44,282 bases of DNA, taken from assembly GCF_003725535.1 (NCBI RefSeq), contig NZ_RJSF01000030.1:1-44282 (forward strand). The letters run 5' to 3'. Shown piece after piece: positions 15,832-24,293 of the stretch (positions are counted from its first letter, which is position 1; each line of letters opens with the position of its first letter). Origin of the DNA: Nocardioides pocheonensis (GTDB lineage: Bacteria > Actinomycetota > Actinomycetes > Propionibacteriales > Nocardioidaceae). The notes beneath the pieces were generated by a model. The model was not told the origin of the DNA. It saw only the letters and a list, made by a program, of their open reading frames with translations, and did no database searches. The translations under genes were made by a program, and so were the position numbers.

Positions 15832-16692
15832 TCAGTGGTTGACCGGCGTGCGGAAGTACGCCGGGTTGGTGGCTCGCAGCTTGTCGGCCAGCACGAGCAG
15901 CAGGTCGGAGCGCACCGCGGGGTGGCCCGACGCGACGGTGTTGAGCGAGAGCTGGAGGTGCAGGCTGCGCAGGTAGCCCTGGACGTTGCCGGAGACCATG
16001 TAGGGGTTGCGGTTGATCGAGCCGCGGCCGACCGCGCCGGCCGCGAGGCGTGCGATCCAGGGCTCGAGCACGTCGATGCCCAGCACGTCGCGGCGCAGCA
16101 GGTGCATGGTCGCGTAGGCGAGCCGGTCGCCCTCGCCGCACACGAAGAACGCCTCCGTGGGTGTCAGCAGCCGGTCGGCGATGACGTCGAGGATCACGGT
16201 GAGCTCGAGCCGGCCCATCACGGGGGAGCGCGCCAGCGCGCCGAGGGCGTCGGCACCGTGCGCCACCGCGTGCGCCCAGCCCTTGCCCGGCACGAAGCCG
16301 CGCAGGTCGCGCTCGCGGGAGTACCAGCTCATGATCCGGTCACCCCAGCGCAGCACGACGTTCGGCCCGCCCAGCGCGGCCCGGGTGGTGCGGTCGATGC
16401 ACTCGGTGAGGATCAGCGCGGAGAAGCTGCGCCGGAAGACGGTGTCGCTCTCCACCTCGCCGAGTCCGATGTCCAGGCCGTGGCACATGCCGTCGCCGAG
16501 GCCGACCAGCAGGTCGTCGTACACGCCCTCGTCGATCCAGGTCGCCATCGTGGGGAACGCGATGCCGTCGCGGACCTCCGGATCGGGGTCGCCGAGCATG
16601 CGCGTGAGGTCCTCGGTCATCTCGACCAGGGGGCGATCCTGCGGCACCTTGAGGCCGTCCGCGACCACTTGTTCCCAGAATCCCGAGGGCAT
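15832..16692 (-). CDS. DUF2785 family protein
   Basis: 286-residue, mostly alpha-helical soluble protein with repeat-like helices, matching the DUF2785 group. Recognisable blocks are VRDGIAFPTMATWIDEGVYD, DTVFRRSFSALILTECIDRT, SRERDLRGFVPGKGWAHAVA and the C-terminal YMVSGNVQGYLRSLHLQLSL. The function is unknown; helical-repeat folds of this kind often bind proteins or ligands. Three in-frame starts exist (16731, 16701, 16692). 16692 is preferred because the two upstream ones run into the promoter of the divergent histidine kinase. The intergenic gap is only 32 bp, so the two genes share a promoter region. Confidence 0.8.
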   Translation of the reverse strand: MPSGFWEQVVADGLKVPQDRPLVEMTEDLTRMLGDPDPEVRDGIAFPTMATWIDEGVYDDLLVGLGDGMCHGLDIGLGEVESDTVFRRSFSALILTECIDRTTRAALGGPNVVLRWGDRIMSWYSRERDLRGFVPGKGWAHAVAHGADALGALARSPVMGRLELTVILDVIADRLLTPTEAFFVCGEGDRLAYATMHLLRRDVLGIDVLEPWIARLAAGAVGRGSINRNPYMVSGNVQGYLRSLHLQLSLNTVASGHPAVRSDLLLVLADKLRATNPAYFRTPVNH

Positions 16693-16712
16693 GCGGAGCA
16701 TTCTTGCACCCG

Positions 16713-16718
16713 TACCCT
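16713..16718 (+). promoter_or_regulatory. -10 hexamer TACCCT, PdtaS-type kinase (leaderless)
   Basis: It ends 6 nt before the GTG at 16725 and supports that start over an ATG at 16704. Confidence 0.6.
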
Positions 16719-16724
16719 TGGGTC

Positions 16725-18212
16725 GTGCCAACGCTCCCCGAGCTCGCCCGCGACCACACGGATCTGGGCGCGGACGACCTGGCGTGGCTGGCTCTCCTGC
16801 AGGCCGACTGGCAGATCATCGCCGACCTCTCCTTCGCCGATCTGGTGCTCTGGCTGCCCGACCGGGAGGGCACCGGCTACTGGGCGGCGGGGCAGATGCG
16901 GCCGACCACCGGGCCGACCGCGCTGGTCGACGACGTGGTCGGCACCTTCGTCGCGGCCGGCCGCCGGTCGCTGCTCGACGCGGCCCTGCGCGACGGCCGG
17001 ATCGCCCGCGAGGGCGACCCGGAGTGGCGCGACGACGTGCCGGTGCGCGTCGAGGCGATCCCGGTGCGCCGCGGGTCCCGGATCATCGCGCTGGTCGCTC
17101 GCAACACGAACCTCCACGGGGTCCGCACCCCCAGCCGGCTCGAGCTGGCCTACCTGCAGACGGCCAGCGAGCTCACCCAGATGATCGCCCACGGCAGCTT
17201 CCCGTACGCCGGCCAGCGCTCGGACCACGCCGACTCCCCGCGCGTGGGCGACGGGTTCGTCCGGGTCGACGCGACGGGCAAGGTCACCTACGCCAGCCCG
17301 AACGCGATGTCGGTCTACCGCAAGCTCGGCCTGACCCGCGACCTGACCGGCGAGCACCTCGCGGACGTGACCCGGCAGCTCGTGCCTCCCGAGCTGCGCC
17401 TCGACGAGGAGTCGATCACCGCCGTGCTCGGCGGCCGGATGCCGAGGGACACCGAGATCGGCAATCGCACGGGCACCGTGATCGTGCGGTCGATCCCGCT
17501 GCGGCCGACCGGCGAGCACACGGGCGGGCTGATCCTGCTGCGCGACGTGACCGACCTCCGTCGCCGCGACCGGGAGCTGGTGACGAAGGACGCCACCATC
17601 CGCGAGATCCACCACCGGGTGAAGAACAACCTGCAGACGGTCGCGGCGCTGCTGCGGCTGCAGGCCCGCCGGATCGGCTCGGCGAGCGGGCGCGAGGCGC
17701 TGGAGGAGGCGGTCCGCCGGGTCGGCGCGATCGCCGTCGTGCACGAGACGCTGAGCCAGACCTACGAGGAGGAGGTCGAGTTCGACGCGGTCGCCGACCA
17801 GCTGCTCGCCCTGGTCAGCGAGGTCGGCGCCCAGGCGGGCGCGGTGCGGCTGCGCCGTACCGGCAGCTTCGGCACGATCGGCTCCGACGTCGCCACCCCG
17901 CTCGCGATGGTCCTGACCGAGGTGCTCCAGAACGCCATGGAGCACGCGTTCGGCGAGGGCTCCGGGGGCAACGTCGAGGTGCACGCCACCAACACCGGGG
18001 GACAGCTCCGGGTCAGCGTGGCCGACGACGGGGTCGGGCTGCCGGCAGGGTTCGACCTCGACGCCTCGAGCAGCCTGGGGCTGTCCATCGTCCGCACGCT
18101 GGTCGGAGAGCTCGGTGGCACCCTGCGGATCCTCGGACGTGCCGAGGCGAGCGAGGGTCAGGAGTCCGGCACGCTGGTCGAGCTCTGCCTGCCCACGCGG
18201 TCCGGCGCCTGA
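16725..18212 (+). CDS. pdtaS: cytosolic histidine kinase, PdtaS type
   Basis: 495-residue soluble sensor kinase. An N-terminal GAF-like domain (about 1-140; LADLSF-like ADLSFADLVLWLPDREG) is followed by a PAS domain (about 170-280). A HisKA_2 dimerisation domain carries the phospho-acceptor in EIHHRVKNNLQTVAALLRLQ (H296/H297), and a HATPase domain has N-box LTEVLQNAMEHAF and G boxes VADDGVGLPAGF and SSLGLSIVRTLVGELGG. M. tuberculosis PdtaS (Rv3220c) has the same architecture and the same neighbours (whiB1, sigH/rshA); it phosphorylates the RNA-binding antiterminator PdtaR. No PdtaR gene is in this window, so the partner is encoded elsewhere. GTG start. Confidence 0.9.
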   Translation: MPTLPELARDHTDLGADDLAWLALLQADWQIIADLSFADLVLWLPDREGTGYWAAGQMRPTTGPTALVDDVVGTFVAAGRRSLLDAALRDGRIAREGDPEWRDDVPVRVEAIPVRRGSRIIALVARNTNLHGVRTPSRLELAYLQTASELTQMIAHGSFPYAGQRSDHADSPRVGDGFVRVDATGKVTYASPNAMSVYRKLGLTRDLTGEHLADVTRQLVPPELRLDEESITAVLGGRMPRDTEIGNRTGTVIVRSIPLRPTGEHTGGLILLRDVTDLRRRDRELVTKDATIREIHHRVKNNLQTVAALLRLQARRIGSASGREALEEAVRRVGAIAVVHETLSQTYEEEVEFDAVADQLLALVSEVGAQAGAVRLRRTGSFGTIGSDVATPLAMVLTEVLQNAMEHAFGEGSGGNVEVHATNTGGQLRVSVADDGVGLPAGFDLDASSSLGLSIVRTLVGELGGTLRILGRAEASEGQESGTLVELCLPTRSGA

Positions 18213-18226
18213 GTCGGCGCGGTCTG

Positions 18227-19153
18227 ATGTCATCATCGGGTGGTGCATCGCAACCCTCGCCCCTCGCGGCGGATCCCGTGACGACCCGAGAGGACGACAG
18301 CCAGGTCGTCCGCGCTCGGCGGTGGGCGTCCTCCCGGACCCGGCCGCTGGTGGTGGGCGAGCTCGTCGTCATCGTCGCGCTGCTGGTCGTCTACGACCGC
18401 GTGCGCGCGCTCGCGGAGGTCCACGCCTCGGTCGCGGTCGCGCACGGCTGGGCGATCCTCGACCTGGAGCGGACGCTGCACGTGGAGGTCGAGGGCGGCC
18501 TCAACACCTGGCTGAGCGGGCAGGGCTTCCTCCGGCTGCTGGCGGTCGACTACTACCAGTACGTGCACGTGACCGTCGCGCTCGGCGTGCTGGTGGCGTG
18601 CTACTGGCGCAGCCCGGCGGCGTACCGGCCGGCGCGGAACGCGCTGCTGCTGACAAACATGGTCGGGCTCGCGGTGTTCGCGCTCTACCCGGCTGCGCCT
18701 CCTCGGCTGCTGCCCGGTGGAGGCTTCGTCGACCTCGTCGCCCAGGCGGGCTTCGGCACGAACCACGGACCGGTCCCGGCCGACCAGTACGGCGCGCTCC
18801 CGTCCCTGCACCTGGCCTGGGCCACGTGGGTCGCCGTCACCGGGTTCGCCCTCACCCGGCGCCGGGTGCTGCGCGTGCTGCTGGTCGCGCACCCGGTCGT
18901 GACGGGGGTCGTGGTGGTCGTCACCGGCAACCACTACGTGCTGGACGTGGCGAGCGGCACGCTGCTCGGGCTCGCGGCGGTCTGGGCCACCGGGCTGCTG
19001 GCGCTGGGCGCGGCTCGCCCGGACGTGCTCGTACCGGCGCGGCGGCCGGCCCGACTCGCACCCAGTCCCGCAGCGGTCGTCCTGGAACCTCGGTTCCCCG
19101 AGCCTCGACCGCTCGGAGCGTGGGCCCTGGAGCCGGAGTCCCCGGAGCCCTGA
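18227..19153 (+). CDS. PAP2/Aur1-like inositolphosphotransferase family membrane protein
   Basis: 308-residue polytopic membrane protein with about six transmembrane segments between residues 45 and 270. Acid-phosphatase-type signatures are present: SLHLAWAT in ALPSLHLAWAT (C2 motif) and the C3 motif HYVLDVASG, with the upstream RLLAVDYYQYVHV region. This combination fits the PAP2_3/Aur1-like family, which moves inositol phosphate or phosphate on lipid head groups at the outer face of the membrane. The C-terminal ~35 residues are proline-rich. The start is uncertain: ATG at 18227 or GTG at 18278; no clear RBS or -10 decides. It is convergent with whiB1 with a 3-bp gap. Confidence 0.82.
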   Translation: MSSSGGASQPSPLAADPVTTREDDSQVVRARRWASSRTRPLVVGELVVIVALLVVYDRVRALAEVHASVAVAHGWAILDLERTLHVEVEGGLNTWLSGQGFLRLLAVDYYQYVHVTVALGVLVACYWRSPAAYRPARNALLLTNMVGLAVFALYPAAPPRLLPGGGFVDLVAQAGFGTNHGPVPADQYGALPSLHLAWATWVAVTGFALTRRRVLRVLLVAHPVVTGVVVVVTGNHYVLDVASGTLLGLAAVWATGLLALGAARPDVLVPARRPARLAPSPAAVVLEPRFPEPRPLGAWALEPESPEP

Positions 19154-19156
19154 CGC

Positions 19157-19408
19157 CTACGCCGTGCGCACGCGGGCGCGGGCGTTGCGGCGCTTGAGAG
19201 CGCGCCGCTCGTCCTCGCTGAGCCCTCCCCAGACGCCGTGGTCCTGCCCGGCCTCGAGCGCCCACGCGAGGCACTGCTCGCGGACGTCGCATCGGCGACA
19301 CACCTGCTTGGCCTCCTCGATCTGCAGGATCGCCGGCCCGGTGTTGCCGATGGGGAAGAACAGCTCCGGGTCTTCGTCGAGACACGCGGAGCGGTGGCGC
19401 CAATCCAT
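19157..19408 (-). CDS. whiB1: WhiB1-type iron-sulfur transcription factor
   Basis: 83-residue Wbl protein. The four [4Fe-4S] ligands are C9, C37, C40 and C46, the same numbering as M. tuberculosis WhiB1. GVWGG (59-63) and the C-terminal basic stretch RRALKRRNARARVR contact sigma factor and DNA. N-terminal MDWRH and DEDPELFFPIGN are WhiB1/WblE hallmarks. WhiB1 is an essential NO-sensitive partner of the primary sigma factor. The ATG at 19408 has an AGGAG about 7 nt upstream, one of the few genes here with a clear RBS. A CRP-like palindrome lies 27-42 bp upstream. Adjacent to pdtaS, as in mycobacteria. Confidence 0.96.
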   Translation of the reverse strand: MDWRHRSACLDEDPELFFPIGNTGPAILQIEEAKQVCRRCDVREQCLAWALEAGQDHGVWGGLSEDERRALKRRNARARVRTA

Positions 19409-19434
19409 GGCGAGGAACTCCTGTTCTAGAGGTG

Positions 19435-19450
19435 TGTGAACGCGTTCACT
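19435..19450 (-). promoter_or_regulatory. CRP/FNR-like operator upstream of whiB1
   Basis: The sequence TGTGA, 6 nt, TCACT matches TGTGA-N6-TCACA in nine of ten positions. It contains a perfect 14-bp palindrome, GTGAACGCGTTCAC (19436-19449). Mycobacterial whiB1 is controlled by the cAMP receptor protein, so conservation of the circuit is plausible. Confidence 0.55.
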
Positions 19451-19592
19451 AGGTCGCTCCCAGCGACGGGCCGATCGGGTCCGGGCGCAGGGGAGTCACT
19501 ACGTCACGGGATCAGGCGCAGTTACCTGGTGATGCTTTCAACAACCGCGCCCGGAAACAAGACCCAGGGCGGGTCGGGTTCATCACAGACGT

Positions 19593-19598
19593 TACCGT
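19593..19598 (+). promoter_or_regulatory. -10 hexamer TACCGT, membrane protein gene (leaderless)
   Basis: It ends 7 nt before the GTG at 19606 and favours it over the GTG at 19597, which lies within the hexamer. Confidence 0.5.
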
Positions 19599-19605
19599 GC
19601 GGTAC

Positions 19606-20034
19606 GTGGAGACCCGACCCGACGCCGGCTCGCCGTACTCGCGCCACGGCGCCCCGGCCCCCCTCGTCGCCGCGGCCGGACTGGTCCTGGTCGAGGGGCT
19701 GCTCACCGTGATGTACGGCGTCGGCGAGGCCGTGCACCTCACCTCTGCGCGGCTGGTCATGGGCATCACGACATCGCTTTTCTTCGTCGGGTACGGCGTC
19801 GCGATGATGTTCTGCGCCTGGGGCATGAACCGGCTGCGGACCTGGGCCCGCGGGCCGGTGCTGCTCGCCCAGCTGATCTGGCTGGGGCTCGCCTGGAACT
19901 TCCGGGAGGGTGACACGCTGCCGCTCGCGATCGGCCTGGCCGTGCCCGCGGTGCTGGTGCTGGTCGGGATGCTGCTGCCGGTCTCGGTCGACGCGCTCGA
20001 GCACGGGCCCGGGCACGACGACGACCAGGCGTGA
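19606..20034 (+). CDS. small integral membrane protein, unknown function
   Basis: 142-residue protein with four predicted transmembrane helices, at about residues 20-42 (PLVAAAGLVLVEGLLTVMYG), 48-72, 78-100 and 106-127. A short acidic C-terminus ends GPGHDDDQA. No family was recognised; similar uncharacterised membrane proteins are common in Nocardioidaceae. The GTG at 19606 was chosen by the leaderless rule; 19597 would add three residues. The stop codon lies inside the terminator stem. It is convergent with the GNAT gene. Confidence 0.72.
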   Translation: METRPDAGSPYSRHGAPAPLVAAAGLVLVEGLLTVMYGVGEAVHLTSARLVMGITTSLFFVGYGVAMMFCAWGMNRLRTWARGPVLLAQLIWLGLAWNFREGDTLPLAIGLAVPAVLVLVGMLLPVSVDALEHGPGHDDDQA

Positions 20035-20054
20035 CCGCCCGTCCCGGTCACGCC
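20028..20054. terminator. bidirectional hairpin between membrane protein and GNAT genes
   Basis: 10-bp perfect arms GGCGTGACCG and CGGTCACGCC with loop CCCGTCC. It overlaps the upstream stop codon. Confidence 0.65.
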
Positions 20055-20061
20055 GCTCCGG

Positions 20062-20481
20062 TCACATCGCCGTCTGCCTGCCCGGCCTGACCAGGGCGGA
20101 CTGGTCCGGGGCGACGAAGCCGAAGCGTCGGTACAACCCGTGGGCGTCCGCGGTGAAGAGCCACCAGCGCAGGTCGGCGCCCGGCCCGTCCTCGACCATC
20201 CGGGCGACGAGCGCCGTGCCGAGGCCGTGCCCGCGGTGCTCGGGCAGGACGTAGACGTCCGCCAGGTAGGCGTCGCAGATCCCGTCGGAGAGCGCGCGGG
20301 CGAACCCGACCTGTGCGCCGGTGCTGTCGTCGTACACGCCCACGACGCGCCAGGCGCCGGTGACCTGCGCGACCACCTGCTCCCGGGTGCGCCAGCGGTG
20401 CCAGTAGGCCTCGGTGGAGAGGAAGTCCCAGATCGCGTCGAGGTCCAGGCGTGACGGGTCGTCGTCGAGCGTGTAGGTCAC
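20062..20481 (-). CDS. GNAT family N-acetyltransferase
   Basis: 139-residue GNAT acetyltransferase that uses acetyl-CoA to modify an amine substrate. Core elements are the strand and loop DAYLADVYVLPEHRGHGLGT (the R/Q-x-x-G-x-G/A acetyl-CoA loop is HRGHGLGTAL), followed by a DLRWWLFTADAHGLYRRFGF-type C-terminal motif. That ending resembles the group annotated as probable N-acetyltransferase with YRRFGF. The start is GTG at 20481; a GAGACT lies 7 nt upstream. The substrate is unknown. It lies 13 bp downstream of sigF on the same strand, so read-through from sigF is likely. Confidence 0.87.
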   Translation of the reverse strand: MTYTLDDDPSRLDLDAIWDFLSTEAYWHRWRTREQVVAQVTGAWRVVGVYDDSTGAQVGFARALSDGICDAYLADVYVLPEHRGHGLGTALVARMVEDGPGADLRWWLFTADAHGLYRRFGFVAPDQSALVRPGRQTAM

Positions 20482-20494
20482 GGCGCCGAGTCTC

Positions 20495-21271
20495 TCAGTG
20501 GATCGAGTCGCGCAGCTCCGCGAGGGTCCGGGTGAGGAGGCGGGACACGTGCATCTGGGAGATCCCCACCTCCTGGGCGATCTGGGACTGCGTCATCTGC
20601 CGGAAGAACCGGAGCAGCAGGATCTGCTTCTGCCGCGGCGGCAGCGCCTCGATCAGCGGCCGGATCGACTCGCGGATCTCGACGTGGTCCAGGGCCTCGT
20701 CGAGCGCGCCCATCGTGTCGAGCATCGAGCCGAGGCCGTCCTCGCTGCCCTCCCCGGCGTCGAGCGACAGCGTGGCGTAGGCGTTCGCCGACTCGATGCC
20801 CTCCAGGACGTCCTCGACCTCGACGCCGAGCCGCTCGGCGATCTCGCGCGGGGTCGGTGAGCGGCCGAGCTGCTGCGACAGGTCCCCGGTGGCCGAGGCG
20901 ATCGACATCCGCAGCTCCTGCAGCCGGCGCGGCACGCGGATCGCCCAGCCCTTGTCGCGGAAGTGTCGCTTGATCTCGCCGAGGATCGTCGGGGTCGCGT
21001 ACGTCGAGAACTCCACGCCGCGCTCGCTGTCGAACCGGTCGACCGCCTTGATCAGGCCGATGGTGCCGACCTGCACGAGGTCCTCCAGCGGCTCGCCGCG
21101 GTTGAGGAAGCGGCGGGCACAGTGCTCGACCAGGGGGAGGTGCAGCTCGACCAGCTCGCCGCGCGCCCGGGACCGGTCGATCGCAGAGCTGTGCGCAGCC
21201 CCGAGCTGTGCGAACAGCGCGCGACTGCGTTCCCGAGTGGTGGAGGAGACGTCCCCCGAGTGGTCCGTCAT
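20495..21271 (-). CDS. sigF: alternative sigma factor of the SigB/SigF group
   Basis: 258-residue sigma factor with regions 2-4. Region 2 has LPLVEHCARRFLNRGEPLED, VGTIGLIKAVDRFDSERGVE and TYATPTILGEIKRHFRDKGW. Region 3 has LPRRL-like VPRRLQELRM and LGRSPTPREIAERLG. Region 4 has LPPRQKQILLLRFFRQMTQS and a HTH with VGISQMHVSRLLTRTL. This layout is that of SigB/SigF/SigG stress and developmental sigmas. The upstream gene, 5 bp away on the same strand, is its probable anti-sigma, as in the mycobacterial usfX-sigF pair. A longer frame in another phase is a shadow. No GGGTA-type SigF promoter was recognised upstream of the pair. Confidence 0.92.
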   Translation of the reverse strand: MTDHSGDVSSTTRERSRALFAQLGAAHSSAIDRSRARGELVELHLPLVEHCARRFLNRGEPLEDLVQVGTIGLIKAVDRFDSERGVEFSTYATPTILGEIKRHFRDKGWAIRVPRRLQELRMSIASATGDLSQQLGRSPTPREIAERLGVEVEDVLEGIESANAYATLSLDAGEGSEDGLGSMLDTMGALDEALDHVEIRESIRPLIEALPPRQKQILLLRFFRQMTQSQIAQEVGISQMHVSRLLTRTLAELRDSIH

Positions 21272-21276
21272 CAGCG

Positions 21277-21660
21277 TCAGGCAGGCGCGCTCGATGTCGT
21301 CGAGGTGACGGTGAGGCTGATCGTGAGCACGTCCTCACCGGTCTCGGCACTCACGTCGCTGGCCGTCGTGGTGAGCACCTGCCAGGCGAAGCTGTTGGTC
21401 TCCGGCGGCGTGGGTTGGACCGCGTCGACCGAGATGCGTACGGCGACCCGGTTCTCGCCGAGGAAGTAGCGGGTGATCAGCTGCCCTCCCGGTCGGGCCC
21501 GCTCGAGCAGCATCGCGCTCGCCTCACCGACCGCCATCCTGAGGTCCTCGATGTCGTCGAGGGTGAAGTCGAGCCGCGCGGCGATGCCTGCCGTGGTCAT
21601 CCGGAGCACCGCGACGTAGGCGCTGTCCGCCGGTAGGCGGACCTCTGCGTCTGGCTGCAT
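21277..21660 (-). CDS. rsbW: anti-sigma factor, RsbW/UsfX-like ATPase fold
   Basis: 127-residue GHKL-fold anti-sigma. The block DDIEDLRMAVGEASAMLLER at about 39-58 is the N-box helix, and TNSFAWQVLTTTASDV is close to the matching UsfX segment GSFSWHVLTALADDV of M. tuberculosis (recalled). The N-box asparagine of canonical RsbW/SpoIIAB kinases is replaced (EASAM in place of E-x-x-x-N), and a clear G1 motif is missing. It probably binds the sigma factor, but kinase activity on an anti-anti-sigma factor is doubtful. No rsbV gene is adjacent. Start set by a TAGGCT 7 nt upstream. Confidence 0.82.
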   Translation of the reverse strand: MQPDAEVRLPADSAYVAVLRMTTAGIAARLDFTLDDIEDLRMAVGEASAMLLERARPGGQLITRYFLGENRVAVRISVDAVQPTPPETNSFAWQVLTTTASDVSAETGEDVLTISLTVTSTTSSAPA

Positions 21661-21667
21661 GGACGGA

Positions 21668-21673
21668 AGCCTA
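21668..21673 (-). promoter_or_regulatory. -10 hexamer TAGGCT, rsbW-sigF operon (leaderless)
   Basis: It ends 7 nt before the ATG at 21660. Confidence 0.55.
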
Positions 21674-21727
21674 GGCGACGCCGGACGGAGCCGGACCCGA
21701 ATCGCCCGGCTGCGGGGGCACGCGCAA

Positions 21728-21760
21728 CGGCCGGCGTGCGGGTGATCCGCACGCCGGCCG
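21728..21760 (-). terminator. 14-bp perfect hairpin between sodN and rsbW
   Basis: Arms CGGCCGGCGTGCGG and CCGCACGCCGGCCG, loop GTGAT. It is probably a second terminator insulating rsbW-sigF from sodN. Confidence 0.65.
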
Positions 21761-21827
21761 TGGTGATGAGGTTGTGACGGTCAGCCGTGAGCCGAGGCAC
21801 CGAGACGCTGTGGTCGCCTTGGACGGT

Positions 21828-21851
21828 TGCGGCTTCGCAGGCTCAGCCGCA
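21828..21851. repeat. stem-loop repeat (loop TCGCAGGCTC, stem TGCGGCT)
   Basis: TGCGGCT and AGCCGCA arms pair perfectly around the loop TCGCAGGCTC. It is a member of the interspersed family with a stem sequence not shared with the edge copies. It lies between the two sodN terminators. Confidence 0.65.
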
Positions 21852-21870
21852 CTCAGACCATCAGCATTGG

Positions 21871-21901
21871 GCCAAAGCAACGACTCCGTCGATGCTTTGG
21901 C
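21871..21901 (-). terminator. terminator hairpin at the end of sodN
   Basis: GCCAAAGCA pairs with TGCTTTGGC, then an A-A mismatch and an inner 4-bp CGAC/GTCG stem with loop TCC. It starts one base beyond the sodN stop codon. Confidence 0.7.
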
Positions 21902-22303
21902 TCAAGCCTTCTTGGTCTCCCAGAAGATCTCCGCGATCTCGTCGATCTTGGCGAGCAGCTGGTCGGCGACGTCGGCGTCGAGGGTGCCCTTGGTGCCGGA
22001 CGCCCCGGCCAGCTTGGTGGCCTCGTTGAACAGCGTGTGCAGCTGGGGGTACTTCTCGAAGTGCGGCGCCTTGAAGTAGTCGGTCCACAGCACCCAGAGG
22101 TGGTGCTTGACCAGCTCGGAGCGCTGCTCCTTGATGATCACGGCGCGGGTGCGGAAGTCGGGGTCGTCGCTGTCGGCGACCTTGGCGATGATCGCCTTGA
22201 TCGACTCGGCCTCGATGCGGGCCTGCGCGGGGTCGTAGACACCGCAGGGCAGGTCGCAGTGGGCGGAAACCTCGACAGTGGGTGCGAGCAGTCGCGCGAA
22301 CAT
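21902..22303 (-). CDS. sodN: nickel superoxide dismutase
   Basis: 133-residue Ni-SOD precursor that dismutes superoxide in the cytosol. A 14-residue propeptide (MFARLLAPTVEVSA) precedes the nickel hook HCDLPCGVY. After cleavage His15 becomes His1 and Cys16 and Cys20 become Cys2 and Cys6, the nickel ligands. The C-terminal ~110 residues form the four-helix bundle (YDPAQARIEAESIKAIIAKV, EKYPQLHTLFNEATKLAGAS). The ATG at 22303 follows AGAGGACC. A longer frame from 22432 would overlap sodX and is rejected. It is divergent from the maturation protease sodX, which removes the propeptide. Confidence 0.97.
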   Translation of the reverse strand: MFARLLAPTVEVSAHCDLPCGVYDPAQARIEAESIKAIIAKVADSDDPDFRTRAVIIKEQRSELVKHHLWVLWTDYFKAPHFEKYPQLHTLFNEATKLAGASGTKGTLDADVADQLLAKIDEIAEIFWETKKA

Positions 22304-22430
22304 CTCAGGTCCTCTCTGACACTGGTGTGGTGCTTCTGGTGGGGGCCCGCGATCCGGACCCACGAGCCGGATCGCGTTCGACCGGGCTCCCGGGATGACC
22401 ACGGGGTCGCTGGCGACGACACTACTCCGC

Positions 22431-22778
22431 ATGGAACAGCCGGCCCGGTGGGGTCTCGCGAGGGTGCACGGCCGCTCGATGGCGCCCGTGCTGAGCCCGG
22501 GCGACCGGCTCCTCGTCGACTACCGCCGACGGCCCCGCCCGGGTGACGTCGTCGCGGCGCGGTTCGCGGACGGCACGCTGGCGGTCAAGCGGGTGGACTC
22601 GGAGCGGACGACGCGGTCCGGGGGCCGTGGGTGGTGGCTGGTCAGCGACAACCCCGAGGAGGGGGTGGACTCCCGTCACCGGGGGCCGGTGGCGGACGAG
22701 GACGTCCTGGGCGTCGTACGGGTGCGAGTGTGGCCGCGGCCGCGCCGTCTGTCCCGCCGCGTGACCCAGCCCGGCTGA
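22431..22778 (+). CDS. sodX: nickel-type superoxide dismutase maturation protease
   Basis: 115-residue S24/S26-type signal-peptidase-like protease. The catalytic serine is in VHGRSMAPVLSPGDRLLVDY at about residue 16, and the general-base lysine is in GTLAVKRVDSE at about residue 51. It cleaves the Ni-SOD propeptide to expose His1. There is no transmembrane anchor, unlike classical signal peptidases, consistent with a cytosolic substrate. The ATG at 22431 gives the usual length; an ATG at 22395 adds twelve residues and cannot be excluded. Divergent arrangement with sodN across 127 bp suggests shared control, but no clear Nur box was seen. Confidence 0.92.
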   Translation: MEQPARWGLARVHGRSMAPVLSPGDRLLVDYRRRPRPGDVVAARFADGTLAVKRVDSERTTRSGGRGWWLVSDNPEEGVDSRHRGPVADEDVLGVVRVRVWPRPRRLSRRVTQPG

Positions 22779-22790
22779 GCGGTGTCGCAT

Positions 22791-22808
22791 TCGCCACATC
22801 TGTGGCGA
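22791..22808. promoter_or_regulatory. palindrome TCGCCACA-TC-TGTGGCGA
   Basis: Perfect 8-bp arms with a 2-bp centre, 13 bp after sodX and 150 bp before the malic enzyme. The tight centre suits a dimeric DNA-binding protein better than an RNA hairpin. It is a candidate operator for the malic enzyme gene. Confidence 0.4.
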
Positions 22809-22958
22809 TCACTGGGCTCGCCCACCGCCCTGTGAGACCATGAACGCCGGGTCATCCCCCAGTCCTGGCCACTCCGCAGACTCACGCAAGGTCGGCGTCG
22901 AGCAGCTCAGCACCGCCGATACTCCCTGCCTTCCCGATGTCACGAGAGAGCCAACCTC

Positions 22959-24191
<1,233 letters not shown>

Positions 24192-24194
24192 TCA

Positions 24195-24236
24195 GCCTCC
24201 CCGCGCCGGGCCTCCGCCGTCGGCCCGGCTAGGGTC
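24195..24236 (+). repeat. 42-bp direct repeat, copy 1 (terminator hairpin + orphan -10)
   Basis: Identical to 24294-24335 at 40 of 42 positions. It contains a hairpin with arms GCCGGGCC and GGCCCGGC (24205-24229) and TAGGGT (24230-24235). No start codon follows this copy, so its promoter half is an orphan, while the hairpin lies at the right place to end the malic enzyme transcript. Confidence 0.8.
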
Positions 24237-24239
24237 TCT

Positions 24240-24292
24240 GGTTTCGGCGCGCCGTTGCGACCTCGCAGGCTCGGTCGCAGGCTTGCTCAACC
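24240..24292. repeat. stem-loop repeat between the duplicated promoter copies
   Basis: It begins GGTTTCGG and ends GCTCAACC like the edge dyads. It contains an inner stem-loop with arms TGCGACC and GGTCGCA around the loop TCGCAGGCTC, a third stem sequence on the same loop. Confidence 0.65.
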
Positions 24293-24293
24293 T

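Noticed and set aside
16157-18226. N-terminal extension of the PAP2/Aur1-like frame
   Set aside because: It overlaps the histidine kinase in another phase and the DUF2785 gene on the opposite strand. It shows repetitive Arg/Gly/Pro composition.
22304-22432. Longer Ni-SOD start at 22432
   Set aside because: It would overlap the divergent sodX start and lengthen the short propeptide that Ni-SOD needs next to HCDLPCG.
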